A DNA stretch of 64,000 bases from Struthio camelus (taxonomy: Eukaryota > Chordata > Aves > Struthioniformes > Struthionidae), in NCBI RefSeq assembly GCF_040807025.1, contig NC_090982.1, positions 89,777,463 to 89,841,462 on the forward strand. Reading direction: 5' to 3'. Both the position numbers and the translations under genes were made by a program. How positions within the stretch are numbered: the stretch's first letter is position 1; every line of letters begins with the position of its first letter. The notes under the pieces are model-generated. The model had not been told where the DNA came from and did not search any database. It was given only the letters and a program-made list of their open reading frames with translations. Positions 12,781-21,112 of the stretch are shown one piece after another.

Positions 12781-13279
12781 TTCCATGTAGTTAAAGACTG
12801 AGAGAATTGTTGGTTAAGCATGTGTATACAAGGGTTTGAGAAAGGATATTGAATGGTACAATAACACTGAACCAGACTAAGGTTTCATGGAAGATGGCAT
12901 AGGTGTGTATTAGGTGATGTGCCTGCCTGTCTAATAACCTAGCCCTAGTTGCTGTATGTTTTGTTACCAAACTGTTTACCTGTAACGTATGATGCCGAGG
13001 GCTGTTATAACTGCTGTCTCCATCTCCCCAAAAGGGAAACCCCATTCCTCCTGTTGAGGAAGGATCCCTAGGAATAGTGATCAGGATAACAGATCACCAA
13101 CATATAACAGAAGGTCTGCACGTGTTACAAAAAGTATGCTGCATACATATTTCTTTGCATGTGACTTTATGTATCTATGAAGCATCATATTTTAAGAGCT
13201 ACAAGACAGCAACTTATTATCATAGGGGAATGATAGTCAAGTGACCAGAGTTCCCGAAGAGGAAGTGAGAGTGAGAGAG
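12781..13279. other. AT-richer stretch sharing a short block with 20,340-20,400
   Basis: The segment at about 12,787-12,845 (TTAAAGACTGAGAGAATTG and following) resembles 20,347-20,405 (TTAAGGGCTGAGAGAATTT and following). Both continue with GGTTAAGC, a TGTGTA or TGCGCA block, and TTGAGAAAGG or CTGAAAGGGG. It therefore belongs to the dispersed internal duplication of the unit, possibly as part of the older retroelement that also left the pol fossil to its right. No coding signal is seen. Copy 2 is at 42,776-43,274. Confidence 0.5.
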
Positions 13280-14005
13280 AAGTATCTGAATTGTAAAATT
13301 AAGAGGTGAATTTCAGGAAGGCTCAATTGGTGCAACCCCAGGTTCCTGATATGGCAATGGTATTTGGGGAAACAGGAATATAGTAGCTAGAAAAAAGGTT
13401 AAAGCCTTATGAAATTAAGACTCTTTCTTGTCAGTTCCAACTTTAGGGCAATTTTAGGAGGATTTAATTTCCTCCGGCAGTGTTAATATAACTTGCGTGG
13501 TATCGGCAGACCACGGTGGGAATTACGGGAAAGGAGTCAGGAATGGAGCTGGAACAAGGAACATGATGCTGCTTTCACTCAACTGAAAGAAGCGGCTGTA
13601 AAATCTCCTGCCCTCAAATTCCCAGGACAAGGCAAGCCTTTTTCAGTAAGGATTCCCACATCTACTGATTCCATGGGAGCAGCGCTGCTGCAAAAGAGCA
13701 GTAGAGGGAAAGTGGGTGCCAGTGGCATCATCCTTACATCCCCTTTGAGGCCCGAACAGAAACTCTCTGGCTGTGAGAAAGACTGTTTAGAAGCAATCTG
13801 GGCTGTAACTGTCTTTGAGACTTTTACCTTTTATCAGCCCAGATGCAGCCCAATCTGCTCAATTCCCTCTAAACTAGCTCATGTCAGGGAAATAAATAGG
13901 CAGCAGAGTATCCTCTGTCTAAGTGGGACAGTGGGCACTGATCTTAACAAGGGGGGAGTTACAGTGCAAGTGTACCAAGAAGCGGATCATCTTCTGTGCA
14001 TCTGA
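13280..14005 (+). mobile_element. Fossil ERV / LTR-retroelement pol fragment, copy 1
   Basis: The translated middle of this segment resembles the end of reverse transcriptase and the connection to RNase H in retroviral pol: FTQLKEAAVKSPAL, GKPFSV, MGAALLQ, a PEQKLSGCEKDCLEAIWAV block, then FETFTFY. Vertebrate retroviruses have the equivalent (A/D)F..LK.AL..APAL, LGAVL.Q and S..EK.CLAI.WA. The fragment is partial and broken, with no gag, env or flanking LTRs recognised, so it is an old remnant. The class may be gamma- or epsilon-like, which is an inference. It resembles a second fossil at 23,480-24,060. Confidence 0.75.
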
Positions 14006-14571
14006 ATTGAATGAGGGGTAGAGCGTGGTTGTGCCAAAAATGTGGACACAGAAGGCTTCTGAAAGATTAAGCTCTAGGAGCTACTTAGTCTAACTTCCCT
14101 TTCACAGCAACCCAAGTGTCTTCATGGCTTCCAAAAGGGGAGTTGGGGGAAGCGGTATTTGTGGCTTGCCTGTGCTCGTTTGCTTTGCTTGTGTGTATAT
14201 TAGATCTGCTTTTGTGCATATAAACGGGTTTGTCTTATGATTTTCTGCAGAGCTCTGATTTTTTTTTTTTTTTTGCTTTGCTTTATACTTTCGGAGGATG
14301 ATGGATTTTACCGTGCCTCCATCAACAAGCGCTGGCTGACAAAGTTATAACGTCCCAGCGGAGACTCTTAGGCAAGACGGAGGAGTTCAGACACGCAGCC
14401 TGCCAGAAGAACGTCACCTGGGAGGGGTTGCTAGCCTTGAGCTATAGGCGCTGATGCATATGGCTCATTCTGGCAGACACGGAGGGGTTTTCTTTGGTGG
14501 CAGAAATTGTAGCTTGACTGTACACCCTATAGCGGCAGTATTTTTGTGTTTATAAATTGTGTTAATCTTAG
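14006..14571. other. Non-coding stretch with a 16-T tract
   Basis: No gene seen. A run of 16 T lies at 14,259-14,274, preceded by TTTTCTGCAG, an acceptor-like sequence with no open exon after it. The stretch ends in TGTTAATCTTAG, a possible acceptor for the next exon-like segment. Copy 2 is at 44,001-44,566. Confidence 0.4.
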
Positions 14572-14640
14572 GTATTCAGAACATCGGGGATCGACTACAT
14601 GCTGCCATGAAGAACTACAGGCTACCGCGCTCAGACCTTT
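14572..14640 (+). other. Exon-like segment of 69 bp, copy 1
   Basis: Bounded by an acceptor-like GTTAATCTTAG and a strong donor-like GTAAGTTAC. It is open as a phase 1-1 exon, reading IQNIGDRLHAAMKNYRLPRS then DL. A related sequence at about 19,580-19,650 keeps GLYAAVKNYGLLPSDL in one frame but lacks the matching donor (GTCAGTT in place of GTAAGTT). The similarity continues into the putative intron, so this is a segmental duplicate and not proof of coding. Product not recognised. Copy 2 is at 44,567-44,635. Confidence 0.25.
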
Positions 14641-14840
14641 GTAAGTTACAGCGTGTCAAGAGCGGCCAGGAGAATCCAAATGCCAGTGGAAAGATTCTCT
14701 GCGTGGTCCTGCTGAAGAACTTCGGCTGTAGGAAGGTTGGCTGCATCCTCACTGGACTTGTGAGTAATAAGCCACAATTCATGGACCAGCCAAGGAGAGA
14801 GGGGAATAGTGGGCCCGTGGGTGCACCCTCGCTCTTGCAG

Positions 14841-14990
14841 ACACAGACACTCTGGAGGTATAGGGATACAGGCAAGCAGGCCCACAAGTGGCCTCCACGT
14901 GCCTTTCGGTGTGGCTGCGGGTCCTCCACACAGCAGTGCCCAAGTGGACTTTGGGCCCAGCGGTACACAGAGAGCTCTGCAGCTCAGCAG
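14841..14990 (+). other. Exon-like segment of 150 bp, copy 1
   Basis: Flanked by an acceptor-like CCCTCGCTCTTGCAG and a strong donor CAGCAG|GTGAGT. Two frames are open. One is phase 0 (TQTLWRYRDTGKQAHKW at its start). The other is phase 2 in and out (HSGGIGIQASRPTSGLHV), which would match the phase left by the candidate first exon at 10,709. A shortened relative occurs at about 20,500-20,580, and a weaker one near 23,370. No family is recognised, and double openness weakens the coding case. Copy 2 is at 44,836-44,985. Confidence 0.3.
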
Positions 14991-15044
14991 GTGAGTGGAA
15001 CTGGAGCGTGTTGAGGGCTGTTCCGGGCTGTCTGGATCCATCTG

Positions 15045-15880
15045 GTTCCATTCGCTGTCCCTCTGTCCAGCGCTCCATCTTTTTCTTTCTTTCCCCGTAG
15101 CTCTGTCCGATACCCCGTCCCTTTGTTTAGCTACTCAGTGCCCTGCCCAGTTCCCCATCCCTCTGGTACTCTTTGCATCCCTCTGTCAATATCTTCCTCC
15201 CTCCGACTGGCTCCCTATCGCTCTATCCAGCTCTCCATCATCCTTTTCCCCTCTCTGTCCCACTACCTGCCCGCTGTTCCTCTGTCCAGCTCCCCATCCC
15301 TCTGCTGCTCTTGTCTGTCTCTTTGTACCTTTCCAGCCTTCTCTCCCCCTCTCCAGCCTTCTCTTTCTATTTCTGTCCCTCTGTTCAGCTCCCCATCCAT
15401 CTATTTGTCTCCCTATCCCTCTTTTCCCCTGCTCTATCTCATCTCTCTGTCTGACTTCCCCTCCCTCTTTTTTTTCTCTCCACCTTTCTGGTTGGCTCTT
15501 CGTCCTTCTCACTCTCTTCCCATTGCTCTGACTGGCTCCCTTTCCCTCTCTTCCAGTCCCCGTTCCTCTGTCTGGTTCTCCACCCTTCTCTTTTGCTTCC
15601 CGTCCCTCTGTCTGCTTCCCCTTCCCTCCTTTCCTCTCTTTATTCTTCTGTCCACTTCTACATCCCTCTTTTTCTCTCTTCTGCTCCCTGGTCCTCTCTT
15701 CAGCCCTCCACCTGTCTGGCCCTCTGTCCTCTTTTTCTCTTCCTTTGTCCAGGGCCCTGACCCTGGGGCTAGGTCTCTATCCTTCTCTTTCTTTTTCCAT
15801 CTGTCAGCCAAGCTCTCTATCCCTCTTTCCTTCTGTTCTGCTCCCTGTCCCTCTGTCCAGCTGAAGGTTCATCATTCCTT
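15045..15880 (+). repeat. Pyrimidine-rich minisatellite, copy 1
   Basis: About 840 bp of C/T-rich plus strand built from imperfect repeats of roughly 19-20 bp around CCCTCTGTCCAGCTCCCCAT, often decayed to CTCTGTC plus CATCCCTC. Open frames across it are low-complexity Ser/Pro/Leu runs and should not be annotated as proteins. It follows the 150-bp exon-like segment, as its relative at 20,640-21,112 follows the matching segment there. Such tracts can act as polypyrimidine or triplex-prone DNA; no function is shown here. Confidence 0.8.
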
Positions 15881-16577
15881 TGTGTTTTGTCTGGTGTGGA
15901 AGGTGTCAAGAGGCAATTGGTGCTCGGCAGAGACGATCAGTAGCAACCAGAGGGTCCCATCAATCTGCCTGGTTCAGGTCATGTCAGATACCCCTGCAGT
16001 GACTCTGTGCAGAGGCATGGGGCTGCGGATGTGCAGTGGGGGAGCACTAATGGGCCAAAGATGCTGTGGGGGGATGTGGTAGACATTAGCATGTGGTAGA
16101 GATTAGCAGAGGCTCTGAGTATTCGGGTGTTAGGACAGGTGCAGGTAGGGCAGGGTGTGCTAGGGCAGTCTGGAGCTGCTGTTGTCCGTCTTACACGTCA
16201 GCGCAGTCTGCAGTTACTGTGTCTTGTCTGCCTGTGCGCAGACAGGGCTGCTGCGCGGTGCAGTTGGAGTCGTGATTGTGTCGCTGGCATTGAGCCCTGT
16301 TTTCTGACTTTATGCAAACTGTTGTCTTCCCTACATCAGCCTTACTCTGCTCCTCTTCCAGGAGCCTGTGCTCAGCTCTGCTTTCCAACACGCTGTCACG
16401 TCACAGGGATTTCCAGCACGGTCTGTCTAACTTGGGCCACATGCTAGGCAGCCTGAACGAGTGAAGCAAAATCCTTCTTCTGTCATTGTCCAGGCCAGAG
16501 TCAGTTTCCCATCAGCTCAGTCTCCAGAGTTTGGAGTTTTTGGAGGCCTTAGTTTTTATCCTGCCTTGGCTGGACAG
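15881..16577. other. Unremarkable stretch between repeat and exon-like segments
   Basis: No gene, RNA or repeat recognised. Short open frames overlap on both strands without start, splice or composition support. The sequence is moderately GC-rich with TG/CA-rich patches. Copy 2 is at 45,876-46,572. Confidence 0.4.
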
Positions 16578-16671
16578 TGCTTTCTGAGAGTGTCCGTCAG
16601 CGGCACAGTTTCCCTGAGGAGGACCATCTACCGAAGGCTGGAGGTGGCCGAGTGCCTGAGCGAGCCTGACT
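16578..16671 (+). other. Exon-like segment ending in a GTATGTG donor, copy 1
   Basis: Preceded by CCTTGGCTGGACAG (acceptor-like), with alternative AGs at 16,600 and 16,608, and followed by CTGACT|GTATGTG. The frame reads GTVSLRRTIYRRLEVAECLS and then EPD, a charged helical-looking stretch without low complexity. From the acceptor after GTCAG the incoming phase (2) would match the outgoing phase of the 150-bp segment at 14,841. I do not recognise the protein and the acceptor is weak. Copy 2 is at 46,573-46,666. Confidence 0.25.
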
Positions 16672-16848
16672 GTATGTGAGGGCTGCCGTGACATCCTTGC
16701 GATAAAACGGAGCCTGAGAGAGTGACTGGAGCAGTGTAGAGGGTCAGTCATAATTGTGGGAACAGTTACGGGCCTTGGACAAGGGAGTAGTTCTAGGAGG
16801 GCTGCGCAGTTGCCTGGCCTCTCAGTAACTGTTCTGGCTTCTTTGCAG

Positions 16849-16927
16849 GTGCTGAAGCATAGTCTGGCAGTCGAAGGAGCGGTGTCACAGCTGGGAGCTC
16901 TGCGGAGATCTGTGGTTGGCCATGAAG
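16849..16927 (+). other. Exon-like segment after a good acceptor, copy 1
   Basis: TTCTGGCTTCTTTGCAG is a good 3' splice site. Phase 0 after it reads VLKHSLAVEGAVSQLGALRR and continues open past 16,927. The donor is unclear: AAG|GTCGAG at 16,928 is weak, and a GTGTGTG lies further right. The phase does not follow from the previous exon-like segment, so either one is not an exon or the locus is decayed. Copy 2 is at 46,844-46,922. Confidence 0.2.
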
Positions 16928-17339
16928 GTCGAGCTCTGACTTGCAGCGTGGACGCAGCTAAGTCTTGGGGCTGCACTGTGTGTGTGCAGGGCTGGGAGGT
17001 GGAAGGTGGTTGTCCCCTAGGTGGTTGCTGGAGTCACTGGCTGTGGATGTTTGCCCATGGAGCTGAGGGGACCAAAAATATTAATTGTCTGTAATGGAGT
17101 TGAATAAGCGCTTGCAATGTTTCAGGTAGGTTCAGTGGAAGTGCAGCTTACTGCAGTCCTGTGGAGCGATTCTTGCATGTGCTCACATTTGAATGGTGGC
17201 TAAGACCAAGCTTATAAACAGCAACTGTAACGTGATTCTGATGCATATCTTCCTGTTCTGCTGTACTTCTAAATGAAGGGGAAACTTCTTAAGCTGTGGG
17301 CAAAACTTGCAAGCTCATGTGTACTTTGGTGTGTCTTGC

Positions 17340-17640
17340 TTAAAGCTGAGGGTTTGGAGTTTTTCACTTGAGGTTTATTGTTTAGTTTGTTGTTGAGGGT
17401 CTGTCACTCAGGGGCTATGGTTTATTACTTTATTTTGTGGGGCTGTCTTTATCAGTCAGGGTTTACAGTTTGCTGACTTAGCGATCAGGGCGCAGGATTT
17501 AAAATCCAACCTCATCCGTAAATTTTAAAGCAACCACTTGGGTTCCAAGATTTGCAATTTGTCACATAGGGTTCAGGGCTTACGCCTTACTGATAAATGA
17601 CAAGGGCTGAATCCTTAGATAATAAACTGTAAGCCCCGAA
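17340..17640. repeat. Degenerate tandem repeat, roughly 40-bp blocks
   Basis: Blocks such as TCACTCAGGGGCTATGG, TCAGTCAGGGTTTACAG and ACATAGGGTTCAGGGC, each followed by a TTTACTG-like or TTTGCTGA-like end, recur with loose spacing. This suggests an old decayed tandem repeat. The boundaries and unit length are approximate. No coding signal. Copy 2 is at 47,335-47,635. Confidence 0.35.
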
Positions 17641-17698
17641 GCCTAAGCAGCAGGGTGCAAACCCTTCTCTGGGGTTCCTAACCTTCCCCTGTTCCCAG

Positions 17699-18120
17699 CG
17701 TTCAGCTTTGTGCACTGACCTGAGGTCTGGATTTGATAAGGCGCAGGCCCATCGCACTGAGAGTGGTGATGTGACAGGTGAGGTGAGAGCTGTGAAAGTG
17801 TCTTGCAGGGCTCTAGTCTGGGGTAGGGCAGTAGTGCAGACAGGCAGGATCAGAGATCAAAGATCTTCTCACCTGTCAGAGCTGAATCCTATCCCTGAAG
17901 GAAAAAGTAGAGGGGATAGGCTGTCAGCTACTCAGACGCCTGCCGCGTCAAGGGCAGCAGCAGGAGCTGACCCTTCCCCAAAGGACCGACGAACGCTGGT
18001 GCGGAGATGACTCTTCAGGTGTCACAGGGTAAGGGGAAGCATGCTGGCACTGAGCTCCATGGCAAACTCCCTCCCAGGTGTTGCTTCTGCGCAGTAAAAC
18101 AATAAACAGTTGCTTTACTC
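17699..18120 (+). CDS. Possible terminal exon with C-terminus and 3' UTR, copy 1
   Basis: A pyrimidine-rich acceptor (CTTCCCCTGTTCCCAG) precedes 17,699. Phase 0 is then open for 312 nt to a TGA at 18,008-18,010, ending DPSPKDRRTLVRR. An internal ACAG|GTGAGG at 17,778 and acceptor-like CAGs near 17,850 allow a shorter two-exon reading. An AATAAA lies about 90 bp after the stop, followed by a GT-rich stretch (TCGTGTCTGTGG), as in real 3' ends. Composition is basic and Ser/Pro-rich. No family is recognised. It would be the end of the gene started at 10,709, but that link is inference. Copy 2 is at 47,694-48,115. Confidence 0.3.
18101..18106 (+). terminator. Poly(A) signal AATAAA, copy 1
   Basis: AATAAA followed within 20-40 bp by the GT-rich TCGTGTCTGTGG, a typical cleavage and polyadenylation layout. 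It lies about 90 bp after the TGA of the possible terminal exon. Confidence 0.45.
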
Positions 18121-19004
18121 TTTGCACTCGTGTCTGTGGTTCCTGCCGTCGCTTTGCCTGAAGATGATGCCCAGGGGAGGAGGTTACACATTGTGTCTGG
18201 GATTGGGAGCTGGTCCCCACATCCTTTGTTCTTGGGGGTCCCTGCGGTTCCCAGGGACCCCAGTGCTGTTCACAGGGCTCGGGGTAACTTCCCTTGCATT
18301 GCCTCGACCCTTGGGGCTCTTGGTGGAGTTTCCCATTATCCTGGGGGCAGCCAGGGCTCCGCAGGGCAGTGTGAGGGCCCCAGACTGCTCCCAGATTTGC
18401 TTTCAGCACTCTGCAACGTCTCTCATGTGTCGGTGGCGGGGGCCTGTGCGCCTGGGGCTGGGAGACACTTTCCCTGGGGACAGGGGGAGCCTGCAGGCAC
18501 CGTCCCGTCAGCCGCGCTGAGCCCTGTGACATGTCCTGCTGCCCCTTCGGTGTGCACTGAGACCCTGCACTCGTACTTTGCTTTGCCCCACAGCCCTGCG
18601 TTTGCCCTCCGACGCCCTCAGGACCCCTCCGTTCACGTTCTGAGGTGCCCCCGATCCCTCTGTGTGCCCCGGGGCCCAGTGCTGGTTTTGCAGCACGCCA
18701 CAAAGTTCTCTGCTGAGCTTTCTCCCCTGCCCAGGAGCTGTCCGGGTGCCTTCTGGCGCCTCCGGGCCCCGCAGAGTCCCTCCGTCTGCGCTGTCGTCGC
18801 CCGGTAACTTCCTTTTTTCCACTGTTCCTTTACGGCGGGGCTGGGAGTGGTGTCGGGAGGGCGGAGGGGTCCCAGGGGAGCCCTGCGGAGGGTCGCGGCG
18901 GTGCCGGGGATCGCGGGGCCGGGGGGCTCCGGGCTCCACGGCGGCTGCCGGGGACGGGACGGGATCGCCGCTGGGTCCAACCTCACGGAGCGCTGCTGCC
19001 CGCG
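18121..19004. other. GC-rich stretch left of the ETS/ZNF143 array
   Basis: CpG density rises towards the right, forming an island with the array at 19,005. On the minus strand one frame is open across the array and leftwards to about 18,508 (about 227 codons, including KGTVEKRKLPGDD). Since the array motifs read naturally on that strand, a leftward transcript is possible. The open frame may only reflect high GC. No protein family recognised. Copy 2 is at 48,116-48,999. Confidence 0.35.
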
Positions 19005-19435
19005 GCATCCTGGGAGATGTAGTCTTCCGGCGCCGGGCGGCCATGCTGGTTTGGGAGTGCGGCATGCCGGGAGCAGTAGTCTTCCGGCACCGGGCTGCCG
19101 GGCGGCCAGGCTGTCTGCGGGGCGCGGCATGCCGGGAGCAGTAGTCTTCCGGCGCCGGGCTTCCGGGCGGCCATTTTAGTCTGCAGAGCATTCTGGGAGA
19201 TGTATTCTTCCGGTACCGAGCTTCCGGGCGGCCATGTTGTTTTGGGGGCGCGGCATGCCGGGAGCAGTAGTCTTCCGGCGCCGGGCTGCCGGGCGGCCAT
19301 TTTCATCTGCGGAGCATTCTGGGAGATGTAGTGTCCCAGCACCGAGCTTCCGGGCGGCCATTTTAATCTGTTAGGCATGCCGGGAGGCGTTGGCTTCCCT
19401 TGCTGGGTTTCTGGGAGATCATGTTGTGCCTGTCG
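19005..19435 (-). promoter_or_regulatory. Tandem ZNF143/ETS/YY1 promoter-motif array, copy 1
   Basis: Seven units start at about 19,005, 19,062, 19,127, 19,188, 19,253, 19,314 and 19,375, spaced 57-65 bp; the last is decayed. Read on the minus strand, each has an AAAATGGCCGCC-like YY1 site, an ETS core CCGGAAGA, and a ZNF143-like element such as ACTACATCTCCCAGGATGC or ACTACTGCTCCCGGCATGC. ETS next to ACTACA...TCCCAG..ATGC is a known composite in vertebrate CpG-island promoters, normally present once or twice. Two site versions (TCCCAGAATGC-like and TCCCGGCATGC-like) are interspersed. Binding is inferred, not shown. Confidence 0.75.
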
Positions 19436-19579
19436 AGGTGGCAGGAGGTGCAGCTGTCAACAGGGTTCCCACCCGCTGGCCACGTCGTGCTCTGTGGCAG
19501 CCAGGAGCTGCCGTTCCAGGTGCCTGTGCCTCCTCAGCACTGCAGCAGTGGGCCAGTGTGTCTGTTCCTTACTTGTCAT

Positions 19580-20183
19580 GTCATGGGGGAAGGACTATAT
19601 GCTGCCGTGAAGAACTACGGGCTGCTGCCCTCAGACCTCTGTCAGTTATCGCGTGTCAGGAGCGGCCAGGAGAATCCAAATGCCAGCGGAAAGGTTCTCT
19701 GCCCGGTCCCGAAGAGGAGCCTTCGGCCGTAGGAAGGTTGGCAGCGTCCTTACCGTGACCCGTGAGCCACGCTTCGTGGACCAGCAAAGGAGAGGGGGGA
19801 GTAGCGCCTGGTAGCCCAGTCGCTATGGCATCGCTGGCGCTAGCAGGCCCGCGAGGTCTGTGTGAAGCCTCACCTGCCTGTCTGGAGCTTTATTTTGGTC
19901 TGTTTACCCGGAGTAACCGGCGAGGCCTAAAATGAGAATTTAGGATGGCTAGATGGGTTACCTGTGACCCGACCTGTCCTCGCCTTGCTTTGCTGCCTAG
20001 CAGCAAGCAATAACGGGAACTTGGGACCCCAGAATAAAAACTGTTGCAGTGCTTAAGGGAGGACCTGCGTTTGCCCAGGTTAGGGAACCGTAATGAAAGC
20101 TTGGGGGGGGGGGGCGGGAGGGGGGAGAGGAAGCTCCAAAACAGGAACCTCCCGGTGACCTTGGTGGTTTGATTCATTTGCAG
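19580..20183. repeat. Internal duplicate of 14,572-14,810 plus extra sequence
   Basis: 19,590-19,800 aligns by eye with 14,580-14,805, sharing GAGCGGCCAGGAGAATCC, AATGCCAG.GGAAAG and TAGGAAGGTTGGC. About 650 bp then follow (to about 20,455) that the first copy lacks, before the similarity resumes at GGGCCCGTG. The extra part includes the poly-G tract at 20,103-20,114, where the units differ by AG. The duplication is old, since many differences separate its halves, while each half is near-identical between units. Copy 2 is at 49,575-50,180. Confidence 0.7.
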
Positions 20184-20267
20184 AATAGTGTTCCGAGGGC
20201 CAGCAACCTGAGGAGGAGCCGCTCGACCCGTTTTGTTGATTTCGGTGATGCTGTTTTAAGGAAGCAC
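20184..20267 (+). CDS. Candidate internal exon of 84 bp, phase 0-0, copy 1
   Basis: Acceptor TTTGATTCATTTGCAG and a full-consensus donor GTAAGTA bound exactly 28 codons, starting NSVPRASNLRRSRSTRFVD and ending FGDAVLRKH. The other two frames contain stops and only the symmetric phase is open. The product is basic, with RRSRST-type phosphorylation-like sequence; no family is recognised. It lies about 0.75 kb right of the ETS/ZNF143 array, so a second plus-strand transcript starting there is possible. No partner exon is certain. Of the internal exon-like segments it has the best splice sites. Confidence 0.4.
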
Positions 20268-20454
20268 GTAAGTACAGAAGAGCTCTGGGAGGGTTTTCAA
20301 ACAAGACGGGGAAGAGCGTGGGAAAGCTAGGTGCCGTGAGTACGGAAGTTGTTAAGGGCTGAGAGAATTTGGGGGGTTAAGCGTGCGCACGTGACGGTCT
20401 GAAAGGGGCTGATGCACAAGCAGTAGTAAAAGGGCGTGACGGAGTGCAAGGTTC

Positions 20455-20590
20455 CTCCCCGGTGTGGGCCCGTGCGTGCGCCCTCGCTCTCGCGGACGCA
20501 GGCGCTCTGGAGGCGCAGGGATTCGGGCAAGCAGGCCCACAGGCGGACTTGGGGAAAACGGTGTGCAGAGCGCTCGGCGGGTGAGCGGGG
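20455..20590 (+). repeat. Second copy of the GGGCCCGTG/CCCTCGCTC motif block
   Basis: GGGCCCGTGCGTGCGCCCTC, then GCTCTGGAGGCGCAGGGATT and CGGGCAAGCAGGCCCACAG, match 14,811-14,885 base for base at most positions. A more diverged third copy lies at 23,325-23,400 (TGTGCCCTCGCTCGTGTAG, GCCTGGAGGTG). Here the exon-like part is shorter and ends in GCGG|GTGAGC. Copy 2 is at 50,452-50,587. Confidence 0.65.
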
Positions 20591-20639
20591 CTGGAGCGGG
20601 TCGAGGGCTGTCCCGGGCGGGCTGCCTGGGTCCATCCGG

Positions 20640-21112
20640 TTCTGCTCCCTGTCCCTCTGTCCAGCTCTCCATCTTTCTCTTTCTTTCCCCATAGCTCTGT
20701 CCGGTGCCCCATCCCTTTGTTTAACTACTCGTTGCTCTGCCCAGCTCCCCATCCCTCTTGTACTCTTCCCGTCCCTCTGTCAATACCTGCTTCCCTCTGT
20801 CTGCTTCTCCATCCCTCTGACTGGCTCCCTATCGCTCTGTCCAGCTCTTCGTCGTCCTCTTTCTCTCCCGATCCCACTACCTGCCTGCTGTCCCTCTGCC
20901 TGGCTCCCCATCCCTCCACCACCCCCCCCAACTGCTCTGTCTATCTGCCTCTTCGTACCTCTCTTTGCCCCTTCAGCCCTCCATCCACCTCTCCAGTCTT
21001 CTCTGTTTCCATCCCTCTGTTCAGCTCCTCATCCATCTATTTGCCGCCTCCTTATCCCTCTTTTCCCCTGTACCATCCCATCTCTCTGTCCGACTTCCCC
21101 TCTCTCTTTTGG
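20640..21112 (+). repeat. Pyrimidine-rich minisatellite, second locus, copy 1
   Basis: About 470 bp of CCCTCTGTCCAGCTCCCCAT-type imperfect repeats, homologous to the start of 15,045-15,880. Both begin TGTCCCTCTGTCCAGC..TCC and pass a CTTTCTTTCCCC.TAGCTCTG block in the same order. The shorter length fits loss of repeats after the internal duplication. It ends abruptly at a GGGGGGTTTAG. Copy 2 is at 50,637-51,109. Confidence 0.8.

Noticed and set aside
14259-14274. Poly-T as the tail of an inserted SINE or processed pseudogene on the minus strand
   Set aside because: No SINE body, target duplication or recognisable gene sequence lies next to it.
15123-16082. Ser/Pro/Leu-rich protein of about 319 codons
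   Set aside because: It is the translation of the pyrimidine-rich minisatellite; other frames are also long and there is no credible start or splice structure.
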